A stretch of 64,000 nucleotides of DNA from JAUMBM01 sp964441755 (GTDB taxonomy: Bacteria; Bacteroidota; Bacteroidia; Chitinophagales; Saprospiraceae). The notes under the pieces are model-generated. The model was given only the letters and a program-made list of their open reading frames with translations, was not told the DNA's origin and did no database searches. Below, in pieces: positions 38,101 through 45,186 of this stretch; position 1 is the first letter of the stretch, and each line of letters begins with the position of its first letter. The position numbers were made by a program, and so were the translations under genes. The DNA lies in assembly GCA_964441755.1 (NCBI GenBank), contig CAYTVG010000009.1, positions 1-64,000 on the forward strand, given 5' to 3'.

Positions 38101-38351
38101 CATTTCAGGACATTATCAACTACCCCAACCAGCTAAATACAGCTTATTTTGATTTGCTGGGACGTATCAATACGCACGACCCCAGACTCACTGCAGGTGC
38201 ACAGCAACGCTACCAGGATCTCAGGCAGTCATGGCAAACAGCACAGTTGAAGCTTGAAAAGCTGTTGCAAACAGATGTGAGCACCTTTAACAATGCCTAT
38301 CTGGCCGCGGGTATGAGCCCCCTTTGGGTACCCGCCGGCAACAAAGAATAG
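35184..38351 (+). CDS. Secreted BNR/VPS10-type beta-propeller protein
   Basis: 1055 residues with a signal peptide (MNYFRLLTMPLLLIYFFSLP, AAAQ cleavage). It belongs to the Bacteroidota family often annotated as glycosyl hydrolase or sortilin-like: WRNIGPYRGGRSVAVAGYP at the start and at least nine Asp-box (BNR) motifs of the form S.DGG..W (DGGKTW, DGGKHW, DGGNSW, DGGESW, NGGISW, DAGRSW, DYGQTW, DAGLNW), which build one or two seven-bladed propellers to about residue 740. A beta-sandwich follows, then a coiled-coil stretch (about 890-1000). No catalytic residues of a known glycosidase can be assigned and no T9SS tail is evident. Likely periplasmic or extracellular; the substrate is unknown. 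Confidence 0.85.
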   Translation: MNYFRLLTMPLLLIYFFSLPAAAQKNSGSKTAATPTIKPTQYPHLQWRNIGPYRGGRSVAVAGYPDNPLVYLMGTTGGGLWKTTDAGGSWFNISDGHFRTTSIGAIAIAPSDPNVIYVGTGEHAVRGVMTSAGDGMYKSVDGGKTWQPTGLDSSMHIASIAVHPQNASLVYVAVQGAVHGPSQQRGIYRSEDGGKHWQRLLFVNPTTGASDLSMDEHNPRILYAAMWDHLRTPWQVISGGEGSGLYKSVDGGNSWKKLSKGLPEKMGKTAIDVSPANPSVVYANIEATEGGVFRSADGGESWEQVNRDRVTIARAWYYTEIVADPVNENCVYVLNSPFLHSSDGGRSFRSIPIAHVDQHALWINPANPANMILGNDGGGCITFNGGISWSSQSNQPTAQFYRVIADNQFPYHIYGGQQDNSAIGIASRSAGRGIGSSDWFDVAGGESAFIAFDPDQPRHIFGTSFQGNIDVMDTETGMVKDIMHYPTVGLAELPSEMKYRFNWNAPLIASPNNPKILYHGAQVVLRSSNGGISWEVISPDLTRNDSSKQVAGGAPYTNEGAGGENYNTLSYLAVSAVNANVIWAGSDDGLIHISRDAGRSWRTISPPDLPESVINCIEASPHYEGTAYVAAMRYKFNDFSPIAFVTHDYGQTWTRITQGMDANAFVRVIREDPVRPGLLYAGTERGLYLSDDAGLNWQPFQLNLPVCPITDLTIRNNDLIAATSGRAFWILDDISSLQHIPTTTSAFLVPPRATVLFPYGSPADAPEMGKNPLPGVIIDYYLPAGYDTMAVEISLFDDRDRLIRSYGNARSPLSVSDLPASAPATAKPTILSSRQGFNRTYWDMRREPLPFLSGYFIPTDYRAAMMAPGNYRCRLIAGKDTLEQRFQLLQDDRLANVSTADYEAQQELISKLEADIRQLQQSLTTVRQLRATLEALLKQLEAAGQNSLLEQGKKLLEDLNAWEASVAQVRQKTFQDIINYPNQLNTAYFDLLGRINTHDPRLTAGAQQRYQDLRQSWQTAQLKLEKLLQTDVSTFNNAYLAAGMSPLWVPAGNKE

Positions 38352-38376
38352 GGTCCATGGGAGGTAGTTGTTCGTG

Positions 38377-40299
38377 TTAGTGCAAGTCGATTTCAAGGAT
38401 AGGGATTTTGATCTCCACCCTTGTACCTTGCGCCTCTCCATGCACCGGATCAATCAAATCTACAGTATTCACCAGTACCCCTTTATCGGGGGACTGGTGA
38501 AGAATTTTTAGTCGCATCTCTGTTATCTGGGTACCTCTCGAACGATGCGTCTGTGCACTCTCCACCTGTAACAGCCTCGCTTTCTCGCGACCAATTCCGT
38601 TGTCCTCCACTACGCAAAGGATGGTGTCTTCGTCCAGCAACGAAAAATTGACCGTCACCAGTCCGTCTTTTTTACTACGCAAGCCGTGCTCGATAGCGTT
38701 TTCAACATAAGGCTGAACGATCATGGTAGGTACCCCAAGGATATCATCCTCCAGTTGTTCGTCAACCGTGATCTTGTAACGAAGGCGGTCTTCAAAACGA
38801 AGTTTTTCGTTGATAAAAAGATAGTCTTCGAGAAAAGCAACCTCCTTTTCGAGAGAGATAATTTCCATATCCGAATACTCAAGACTTTGCCGCATCAATT
38901 TGGCAAACTTAGCCAAGTATTTAGATGCAGTACTGGCGTCATGGCTGGTGATGTATCCCTGAATAGAGTTGAGCGCATTGTATAAGAAGTGCGGATTCAT
39001 CTGCGCCCTCAATGCTTTGAGCTGCAATTGAGTCGCCTGTAATTTGAGTAGTTCTGTTTCCCGGTGCTGTTTGGCAGACTCGTATTTCACCTCCAGTTCC
39101 GCCCGATGCCGTTTATCCATGGTCTCGACGTACTGCATTGTGTATTCGTCGTGCTGAAGCTGATACTCATACGCCAGCCGATAATCCTCTCTTTCGGCAT
39201 AGACAGCAGCTATTGTCCGGCAAACAGCCGCCAACTGTCGAAAATCTTCGGCTTGCAGGGCCAGCGCATGTGAATTCGTAAGCTCCCTGATGGCTTCTTC
39301 GTAGTAGCCCAGCTCCGCATAAAGCCGCCCCCGCCACGAAGTAATAATACTAAAATTGGAATAATCATCCTGGGAAACAGCTCTGTAATCCTCTTCCGCT
39401 TTATCAAACAATTGCAGCGCTTCCTCATAGCTTCCGCGATTGAGGCAGCAGATACCCAAATTGGCAAAGGCACCCGCACGCGCATCCTTGCTCAGCTCGT
39501 CGCTGTTTTCAAGGCTCAGCCGGAAGTAATGATCCGCCTCGCTATAATCTTCCATAGCCAAAAAGGCAGACCCAAGGTTGAGATAATGCCAGGCCAGCCG
39601 GCTGCGGATTCCCCAGGCATCACAGATATCAATGACCTTTCGATACGCATTGATGCACTTACTAAGATCTCCGTTTAGTTCATAAATCTTACCCAGTCCA
39701 CTGTGCACCAAAGTCAAAAAGTAATTGTCCTTGATGCTGGCCGGCTTTTCACCTGCCTGCATGCTTCCATCGGCCTCAAGAAACAACTCCATAGCTTCAG
39801 CAAGGTTATTGTGTCGCAGCGACACAAAACCCTGCCGGCAAGTAAGCCGACCTATCAACTGTTTGTCAGGATAATTGCGCAACAAGCGATTGGCCTTATC
39901 CAGCCATTGGCGCGCGTCTGCAATTTTTTCGAGATTCATACAAGTACCTGCATAATCCACGCAAGCCTCAGCAAGCTCCTGTACACTCCCCCGCTCCTCC
40001 AACATGCTAATCGCATTTTTAAAAACCTCCTCGGAGCGCTGATAGTCATAGCGCTGGTTATGAACCATGGCCAGGTTGAGGAGGCAGCTCATTTCGAGAT
40101 CCGGCAGGGGGTATGTTTGCAGAATATTTTGCGCCTCTTCGATCATCATCAGCGCACGCTGCGGGTTGTTGTAGGTGTAGTACGTAGCGAGCCTGTCCAG
40201 CAGGATCAACCGTTGCCGCGGATTTTGCTGCTGTTCAAGCTTTGTTTCAAGCCATTTGACGTTGATACCTTTACTATTGGAAGCCAAAGAATCTAACAT
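38377..40299 (-). CDS. TPR histidine kinase of the LytS (His_kinase) class, no membrane segment
   Basis: 640 residues. Residues about 25-395 are TPR-like helical repeats (YLNLGSAFLAMEDYSEADHY, FANLGICCLNRGSYEEALQL, GYYEEAIREL), then a short coiled coil, and a PF06580-type kinase: phospho-acceptor H437 in RAQMNPHFLYNALNS, N533 in the N-box QPYVENAIEHGL, and DNGIGREKA. Most Bacteroidota relatives carry a signal peptide or transmembrane helix between TPR and kinase; none is seen here, so the sensor appears cytosolic. It pairs logically with the LytTR response regulator at 40944-41705 on the same strand, separated by a small peptide gene. The signal would be read by the TPR array, perhaps a peptide or protein partner (inference). 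Confidence 0.88.
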   Translation of the reverse strand: MLDSLASNSKGINVKWLETKLEQQQNPRQRLILLDRLATYYTYNNPQRALMMIEEAQNILQTYPLPDLEMSCLLNLAMVHNQRYDYQRSEEVFKNAISMLEERGSVQELAEACVDYAGTCMNLEKIADARQWLDKANRLLRNYPDKQLIGRLTCRQGFVSLRHNNLAEAMELFLEADGSMQAGEKPASIKDNYFLTLVHSGLGKIYELNGDLSKCINAYRKVIDICDAWGIRSRLAWHYLNLGSAFLAMEDYSEADHYFRLSLENSDELSKDARAGAFANLGICCLNRGSYEEALQLFDKAEEDYRAVSQDDYSNFSIITSWRGRLYAELGYYEEAIRELTNSHALALQAEDFRQLAAVCRTIAAVYAEREDYRLAYEYQLQHDEYTMQYVETMDKRHRAELEVKYESAKQHRETELLKLQATQLQLKALRAQMNPHFLYNALNSIQGYITSHDASTASKYLAKFAKLMRQSLEYSDMEIISLEKEVAFLEDYLFINEKLRFEDRLRYKITVDEQLEDDILGVPTMIVQPYVENAIEHGLRSKKDGLVTVNFSLLDEDTILCVVEDNGIGREKARLLQVESAQTHRSRGTQITEMRLKILHQSPDKGVLVNTVDLIDPVHGEAQGTRVEIKIPILEIDLH

Positions 40300-40329
40300 A
40301 GGTTTCCGCTCAGCGCCCGCCTGCAGTCT

Positions 40330-40350
40330 GGCCGGCCTAGGAGGCCGGCC
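40330..40350. repeat. GC-rich 9-bp hairpin
   Basis: GGCCGGCCT (40330-40338) and AGGCCGGCC (40342-40350) form a perfect stem with loop AGG, 31 bp upstream of the kinase ATG and inside its likely leader. No T-run follows on either strand. Confidence 0.5.
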
Positions 40351-40453
40351 TTGGTATACAGGCCAACAACCGCTTTATTTACAAGTGAGTAAAAATTATA
40401 TGCCTTGAGCTGGTTGGGGAATTCTGCAGGAGATAGCAACGAGCGGCTATTTC

Positions 40454-40575
40454 AAGCGTGTTTGCATTTTTGAAAGCACACAGCCGGTGCAATCCGATTG
40501 AAACAAGACGGAATCCTTGTAAAAAAGAACCAACCGGGGCTCGGCGAGAAAATCCCGAACACGCTCTCAGCGCAT
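40454..40575 (+). repeat. Interspersed repeat, copy A
   Basis: About 120 bp sharing ordered blocks with copies B (42004-42118) and C (43664-43775, opposite strand): CATTTTTGAAAGCAC, AGCCGGTGC, CCGATTGA, GACGGAATCC, AAAAAGAA, and GAGAAAATCCCG. Against C the blocks align almost without gaps at roughly two thirds identity by eye. It lies between the kinase gene and the peptide gene. A 75-residue open frame on the other strand is not considered a gene. Confidence 0.55.
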
Positions 40576-40599
40576 ATTTGAATACCGTACAAATATAAA

Positions 40600-40642
40600 C
40601 AAACAAAGGACATCATCTGTACAGATGATAGTCCTTTGTTTG
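40600..40642. terminator. Terminator hairpin after the double-glycine peptide gene
   Basis: CAAACAAAGGAC (40600-40611) pairs with GTCCTTTGTTTG (40631-40642), and the inner ATCATCTGT/ACAGATGAT continues the stem; one A bulges. 21 pairs in all, 39 bp after the peptide stop codon on the minus strand, followed there by a T-rich stretch. It separates the peptide transcript from the kinase gene. Confidence 0.75.
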
Positions 40643-40681
40643 GATTGAATCGAATATACTAAAATCGGCAGCGTAATAGCA

Positions 40682-40834
40682 TTATTGGGGTAAAATACCA
40701 CCGCAACCAGGGCTCTTAATCCAGGGGCGCTTGCTTTTGCCTCCGGTCAGCTTACCCTGATCCTTCTTGTCAATAGGCTGGAGATCTTTCCCCTTCTTTA
40801 AGTCTTTGATCCCTGTAGAGTTGCTCTTGGCCAT
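40682..40834 (-). CDS. Small double-glycine leader peptide (candidate pheromone or bacteriocin precursor)
   Basis: 50 residues: a basic, polar leader (IKDLKKGKDLQPIDKKDQGK) ends in LTGG (29-32), followed by an 18-residue tail KSKRPWIKSPGCGGILPQ with one Cys. The layout resembles double-glycine-type precursors, in which a leader is cut after GG during export. The ATG at 40834 is used; the open frame runs to 40906 but the added residues look unrelated. A near -7 box (TGTATTTG, minus strand, 40864-40871) and a strong terminator at 40600-40642 frame it as its own transcript. It sits between the LytTR regulator and the TPR kinase genes. No C39-peptidase transporter or modifying enzyme is in the window, so processing is unproven. 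Confidence 0.6.
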   Translation of the reverse strand: MAKSNSTGIKDLKKGKDLQPIDKKDQGKLTGGKSKRPWIKSPGCGGILPQ

Positions 40835-40943
40835 AATGATAGTGCTTTCATTGTAAGGAATGACAAATACAGTGTAAAGGTAAGACCTTTTCCTGATATT
40901 GCGCAAGAGGCAGATGAATATTTATATTATTTTTTTTCTTTAT

Positions 40944-41705
40944 CTATAACCCCTCTTGTAATCTGCGCATTTTTTCAATAAAAGCAGGGCGGCGGCGGCG
41001 TGAAACCTCAATCTTCATTTCATCATCCATAATCAGATACCCCCCGTCTCCCTTTACAAATTTACGCATATAATTCAAATTGATTACATGTCGTTTATGC
41101 ACACGATAAAAATTAAACGGCTCGAGCATATCTTCATAAGCTTTAATCGTTTTGGAGGCGGTGATGCGGTCTCCGTTGTTCAGATAGATATGGGTATAGT
41201 TATCTTCAGCCTCAAACCGGACAATATCTTTAATGTTGACAAAATAAATACCATCCAATGCAGAAATACTCATTTTGGAAAAAGCATTGGGATTGTTAAC
41301 ATAGTTGTTAAAAATCTCCAACCGTTTGTCCGTCTCGGCCAGCTTGCGGGGACGCACGCGGGAGACAGCCTCCATCAGCGCATCGGGATCGATAGGTTTG
41401 ATGATATAACCTATAGAACTATATTCGCAGGCCTTGATAGCATAGTCAGCAAAAGCAGTGACGAAGATGATGTCGAAATCAATCGGCCGAATCTGGTTAA
41501 GCATCTTAAAAATAAGGCCATCCGGCAGGTTTATGTCCAGAAAAGCGACATCCGGTCTTATATCGGGATCCGTAAACAAATCGAGGCCGTCCTCAATATC
41601 CATGGCCTCTCCTACAATCTCTACTTCTTCACAATGCTTAGCCAGTAAATTTTTTAGATTGTTACGACTATTAAGTTCGTCTTCAACGATCACTGCTTTA
41701 ATCAC
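40944..41705 (-). CDS. LytTR-family response regulator
   Basis: 253 residues: receiver domain 1-120 (acidic pair E8-D9, phospho-acceptor D57 in AFLDINLP, T in FVTAFADY, K in IKPID) and a C-terminal LytTR DNA-binding domain (EDNYTHIYLNNGDRITASKT, FYRVHKRHVINLNYMRKFV). It binds direct repeats upstream of target promoters once phosphorylated. The likely partner is the TPR kinase at 38377-40299. It has a full consensus promoter on the minus strand (41774-41803). Targets are not shown; the adjacent peptide gene is a reasonable candidate. Confidence 0.95.
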   Translation of the reverse strand: MIKAVIVEDELNSRNNLKNLLAKHCEEVEIVGEAMDIEDGLDLFTDPDIRPDVAFLDINLPDGLIFKMLNQIRPIDFDIIFVTAFADYAIKACEYSSIGYIIKPIDPDALMEAVSRVRPRKLAETDKRLEIFNNYVNNPNAFSKMSISALDGIYFVNIKDIVRFEAEDNYTHIYLNNGDRITASKTIKAYEDMLEPFNFYRVHKRHVINLNYMRKFVKGDGGYLIMDDEMKIEVSRRRRPAFIEKMRRLQEGL

Positions 41706-41773
41706 GACTCATTATTTTTGCGATGGACCAGCAGGCATGCGGATTTTTGTCCTAATCCCTCCCGCAGTATTCA

Positions 41774-41803
41774 CAAAGATAAGACGCTTGTGCAGTCAAC
41801 AAA
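41774..41803 (-). promoter_or_regulatory. Consensus promoter of the LytTR regulator
   Basis: On the minus strand, TTTG (41803-41800), an 18-bp spacer, then TATCTTTG (41781-41774): both elements match TTTG/TAnnTTTG. The expected start is near 41767, leaving a leader of about 60 nt before the ATG at 41705. Confidence 0.6.
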
Positions 41804-42003
41804 AATATTGCTCCCCCATTCTGTTATCGGCTGCCGGCAACGTGCAAACGGTATCAAATCCAAAGAAAACGGATGTACACTAAGTCATGTGAATAATATT
41901 TTTGCATACTGACAGCAAGAAACCGTAAGTTTGTAGTCGGCTATTGAGCATATCATTGTTTTGGGATTTCTACGGGAGGCAAAAAACAGGGTATTGTTTT
42001 CCC

Positions 42004-42118
42004 TGCCTTTGGGTATCTTTGAAAAGGCATAGCCGGTGCTGTGACTAATAAAGATGCATCTGCGTGAAAGGGGCATTTTGCCTGGCACAAAAATCCCGGA
42101 TAAGCTCACAGCAGCCTC
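42004..42118 (+). repeat. Interspersed repeat, copy B
   Basis: Shares with copy A the blocks CTTTGAAAAGGCATAGCCGG, then GAnT..A..AAGA, and finally ACAAAAATCCCGGA followed by AAGCTCACAGC (A: GAGAAAATCCCGAACACGC). It ends 15 bp before the dnaB ATG, in the dnaB leader; a TAnnTTTG box on the plus strand at 41897-41904 could drive a transcript through it. The rest of 41706-42133 holds only the regulator promoter. Confidence 0.5.
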
Positions 42119-42133
42119 AACACTTCATCATTC

Positions 42134-43663
42134 ATGAGTGAATCTACGGAAAAAGAGATTAGCAAAGGCATACGCAGTGGCAACAAGGGAAGCCGGCAGC
42201 GCAACGAAGACATGTCAAATTTCGTTTTTGGCAAAGTCCCTCCTCAGTCTGTAGCCCTTGAGGAAGCCGTGCTGGGCGCAATCATGCTCGACCGCGAGGC
42301 GCTGCCGCAGGTGCTGGACATTTTACAGGCGGAAAGTTTTTATCTGGACGCCCACCAGCGCATATATAAGGCTATGTTGAGTCTGTTCGAACGCTCCAAG
42401 CCTATTGACTTACTCACAGTGGTTGAACAGCTTCGCCAGCAAGGGGATCTGGAAGCAGCCGGTGGTGCTGTTTATATGGCTGAACTGACCAACAAGATCG
42501 CGTCAGCTGCCAATATCGAGTTTCACGCGCGCATCCTGGCACAAAAGCATATTCAGCGGGAACTTATCCGGGTATCTACCAAAACCATAAAAGAAGCATT
42601 TGAGGACACTACCGATGTTTTTGAGCTTTTGGACGATGCCGAGCAGAATCTCTTTAACATCGCCCAGAAAAATATGGGCCGGCGCGTCGACAGTATGAGC
42701 AGTCTGGCCAGCCAGGTACTCAAACAGTTGGAAGAACTCAAGGATAATAAAGAAGGTTTGACGGGTGTTCCTACCGGTTTTACTGAATTTGATCGCCTCA
42801 CCAGCGGACTGCAGCGATCAGACTTGTTTATCATTGCTGCAAGGCCGGGTATGGGAAAAACGGCGCTCACACTCTCACTGGCGCGCAACACTTCTATGCT
42901 ATTCAAAAAAGGGGTCGCTATCTTCAGCCTTGAAATGTCGAGCTTGCAGCTGGCGCAGCGGATTGTCTCCATGGAAGCTGAAATTCAGGGGCAAAAGCTT
43001 CGCAACGGGCGGCTTGAGCCTCACGAAATGGTGCAGCTTGTGGCTGCCGTTGAGCGTGCTGCAGATGCGCCGATTTTCATCGACGATACTCCGCAGATTA
43101 ATGTTTTCGAGTTGCGTGCCAAGTGCCGGCGTCTCAAATTACAGCATGATATACAATTGATTATCATCGACTACCTCCAGCTCATGAGCGGCAGTAGTAC
43201 CGATGGTCGCGGCAACCGGGAACAGGAAGTCAGCGCCATTTCCCGGGCGCTCAAAAGTATGGCCAAAGAGTTGGAGGTACCCGTTATCGCACTCTCACAG
43301 CTCAGCCGTGCAGTTGAAACACGCGGCGGCAGTAAGCGCCCCCAACTCAGTGACCTGCGCGAATCAGGCTCTATTGAGCAAGATGCAGATATGGTGGCTT
43401 TCATATATCGTCCCGAATATTACCAGATTATGGAAGACGAAGAAGGACAGCCGACCAAGGGCATTGCAGAACTTATTGTTGCCAAGAATCGTCACGGCGC
43501 GGTCAAAACCATCCGAATGCGCTTTACGGATGAGTTGGCCCGCTTCTCGGACCTGGATGAGCCCGACTTCGGTGCAATGCCTTCTGATGCTTTCGACAAT
43601 TCATTTACCAACATCATCACCCGCCCTTCTCGTATGAATGACGATGATGAGGTCCCATTTTAA
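42134..43663 (+). CDS. dnaB: Replicative DNA helicase DnaB
   Basis: 509 residues, the hexameric helicase that unwinds DNA at the replication fork and recruits primase. The N-terminal helical domain (PPQSVALEEAVLGAIMLD) and the RecA-like C-terminal domain are complete: Walker A ARPGMGKT (236-243), AIFSLEMSS, Walker B LIIIDYLQLM, SQLSRAVE and LRESGSIEQDADMV. No intein is present. The last residues, NDDDEVPF, resemble the acidic tip of SSB proteins. The gene is flanked by inverted copies of the interspersed repeat (B before, C directly after the stop). Confidence 0.97.
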   Translation: MSESTEKEISKGIRSGNKGSRQRNEDMSNFVFGKVPPQSVALEEAVLGAIMLDREALPQVLDILQAESFYLDAHQRIYKAMLSLFERSKPIDLLTVVEQLRQQGDLEAAGGAVYMAELTNKIASAANIEFHARILAQKHIQRELIRVSTKTIKEAFEDTTDVFELLDDAEQNLFNIAQKNMGRRVDSMSSLASQVLKQLEELKDNKEGLTGVPTGFTEFDRLTSGLQRSDLFIIAARPGMGKTALTLSLARNTSMLFKKGVAIFSLEMSSLQLAQRIVSMEAEIQGQKLRNGRLEPHEMVQLVAAVERAADAPIFIDDTPQINVFELRAKCRRLKLQHDIQLIIIDYLQLMSGSSTDGRGNREQEVSAISRALKSMAKELEVPVIALSQLSRAVETRGGSKRPQLSDLRESGSIEQDADMVAFIYRPEYYQIMEDEEGQPTKGIAELIVAKNRHGAVKTIRMRFTDELARFSDLDEPDFGAMPSDAFDNSFTNIITRPSRMNDDDEVPF

Positions 43664-43775
43664 ATGCAGGATTTTCGCTTTCGATCCCGGCTGCTTCTTT
43701 TTCCGTGGGACTTCGTCCTTTATCCATCGGTCAGCGAGGTCGGTGCTCCCAAAAAATGTAGAAACACTTTGCGCT
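43664..43775 (-). repeat. Interspersed repeat, copy C (inverted)
   Basis: Read on the minus strand it matches copy A in order: CATTTTTTGGGAGCAC, GACCGATGGATAAAGGACGA, GTCC, GGAAAAAGAAGCAGCCGGGA, GAAAGCGAAAATCCTG. It begins at the base after the dnaB stop codon. A short open frame here is not called a gene. The remainder of 43776-43990 shows nothing recognisable. Confidence 0.55.
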
Positions 43776-43972
43776 TGTCTCCGGCATAGATAGTCTGTTG
43801 CTCTACTGATGTGCACTGCGCTTTTTTACCTCAACAAAATCATAATAACCTCATTATCAGCAACCAAAACAAACAAAAGTAAGTCTGTTTTGTCTTATTA
43901 AATAGCGCCTTCTGCCCTGCCGCTGAAAACAGTCTTGTCAGCCCATATTACTGCCCACATTTTTTAAGCATC

Positions 43973-44000
43973 TTGTATTTGTTAAAGTTGCCTATATTTG
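43973..44000 (+). promoter_or_regulatory. Promoter of the efp-accBC operon
   Basis: TTG (43973-43975), 17-bp spacer, TATATTTG (43993-44000), an exact -7 match. It lies 34 bp before the efp ATG. Confidence 0.6.
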
Positions 44001-44034
44001 CCCAGTTTTTTCAAATTAAATCTATATTTTCGTC

Positions 44035-44601
44035 ATGGCAACCACTTCTGATATCCGTAACGGGATGTGCATTGAGCTGAGCGGAGACACCTATACAGTT
44101 GTTGAATTTCAGCACGTTAAACCGGGCAAAGGCAATGCTTTTGTGCGCACACGCATCAAAAGCCTCACTACCGGACGCGTGCTGGACCATACCTTCTCGG
44201 CTGGCCACAAGGTCGATGAAGTACGGGTAGAACGCCGTAAGCTGCAATACACCTATACCAGTGACGATGGCTACCACTTCATGAATATGGAATCCTATGA
44301 TGAGGTTATCCTCACCGATGCCATGATCGAACGCCCAAAACTGCTCAAGGAAGGCATGGAAGTAGATGTGCTCTATCATGTTGTCAAGGACGTACCACTG
44401 ATGGTTGAAATGCCACAGTACGTAATCATGGAGATAACCTATACAGAGCCTGGCCTGAAAGGAGACACAGCAACCAACACCCTCAAACCAGCAACGCTGG
44501 AAACAGGTGCGGAGGTAAGAGTGCCGCTGTTTGTAAACGTAGGAGACTTTATCAAAGTAGATACCAGCACAGGTGCCTACATGGAACGAGTAAAACAATA
44601 G
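44035..44601 (+). CDS. efp: Elongation factor P
   Basis: 188 residues in three OB/KOW-like domains. EF-P relieves ribosomes stalled at consecutive prolines. The tip loop HVKPGKGNAFVRTR carries K32, the position lysylated or otherwise modified in some bacteria; the C-terminal VRVPLFVNVGDFIKVDT signature is intact. It is 3 bp from accB, so the two are surely co-transcribed; efp-accB-accC is a common arrangement. It has a consensus promoter at 43973-44000. Confidence 0.97.
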   Translation: MATTSDIRNGMCIELSGDTYTVVEFQHVKPGKGNAFVRTRIKSLTTGRVLDHTFSAGHKVDEVRVERRKLQYTYTSDDGYHFMNMESYDEVILTDAMIERPKLLKEGMEVDVLYHVVKDVPLMVEMPQYVIMEITYTEPGLKGDTATNTLKPATLETGAEVRVPLFVNVGDFIKVDTSTGAYMERVKQ

Positions 44602-44604
44602 CGT

Positions 44605-45117
44605 ATGACCTTCAAGGAAATACAAGAGCTTATCAAGCTCATCAGCAAGTCGGACATCAGTGAGTTCAAAATCAAGGAAGGCGATTTTCAGCTGTTAATC
44701 CGCACCACTGCCAGCCAAACGGCGCAGATCGTAGCCAGCCAGCCGGCTGTTCTTGTACCTGCTACAGCACCTTCGGCACCTGCACCGGCTGCTCAGGAAT
44801 CCCGGCCAGCAGCTGTTGCTGCAAGCACAGCTACCGATGAATCCGCTGTTGCTGCTCCTGCCGATACGACCGCCTACAAGGCTGTTAAGGCGCCCATGGT
44901 CGGTACGTTCTATCGCTCACCTTCACCGGATAAGCCTGCCTTTGTAAAGGTCGGCGATAAGATTTCGGCCGGCTCTCCTGTCTGTATTATTGAAGCAATG
45001 AAGCTTTTTAACGAAATCGAATCGGAAGTATCCGGAACCATTGTCAAGGTAATGGTCGAAGATGCCCAGCCTGTCGAATACGATCAGGTGCTGTTTTTGG
45101 TTGACCCCAACGGCTAA
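44605..45117 (+). CDS. accB: Acetyl-CoA carboxylase biotin carboxyl carrier protein
   Basis: 170 residues. The N-terminal helix (FKEIQELIKLISKSDISEFK) is followed by an Ala/Pro-rich linker (about 50-90) and a biotinyl domain with EAMKLFNEIES, biotin attached to K133. It carries the carboxyl group from the biotin carboxylase to the carboxyltransferase in the first step of fatty acid synthesis. It starts 3 bp after efp and is followed by accC after 69 bp. Confidence 0.96.
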   Translation: MTFKEIQELIKLISKSDISEFKIKEGDFQLLIRTTASQTAQIVASQPAVLVPATAPSAPAPAAQESRPAAVAASTATDESAVAAPADTTAYKAVKAPMVGTFYRSPSPDKPAFVKVGDKISAGSPVCIIEAMKLFNEIESEVSGTIVKVMVEDAQPVEYDQVLFLVDPNG

Positions 45118-45186
45118 GCATTGCTGGTTGCGGTGATCTCAAATTTCATTACCACTTCCGTAGGAAGTTGATTTGCGCGTAAGCCT

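Noticed and set aside
40379..40606. 75-residue minus-strand frame in the kinase/peptide spacer
   Set aside because: It coincides with repeat copy A, and the same region in copies B and C is broken by stops in the matching frame, so it is not a gene.
40600..40642. Possible attachment site or inverted terminal repeat of an element
   Set aside because: The hairpin is followed by a T-rich stretch after a gene on the minus strand, and no integrase or transposase is near, so a terminator is the simpler reading.
41885..42109. 74-residue minus-strand frame before dnaB
   Set aside because: Covers repeat copy B; composition and lack of any family pattern point to chance.
42004..42118. Cobalamin-like riboswitch suggested by AGCCGGTGC in repeats A and B
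   Set aside because: Other conserved B12-element blocks are missing, copy C loses this block, and the flanking genes (dnaB, kinase) have no link to cobalamin.
43664..43816. Minus-strand small ORF after dnaB
   Set aside because: Lies in repeat copy C and extends into the dnaB 3' end; no counterpart is intact in copies A and B.
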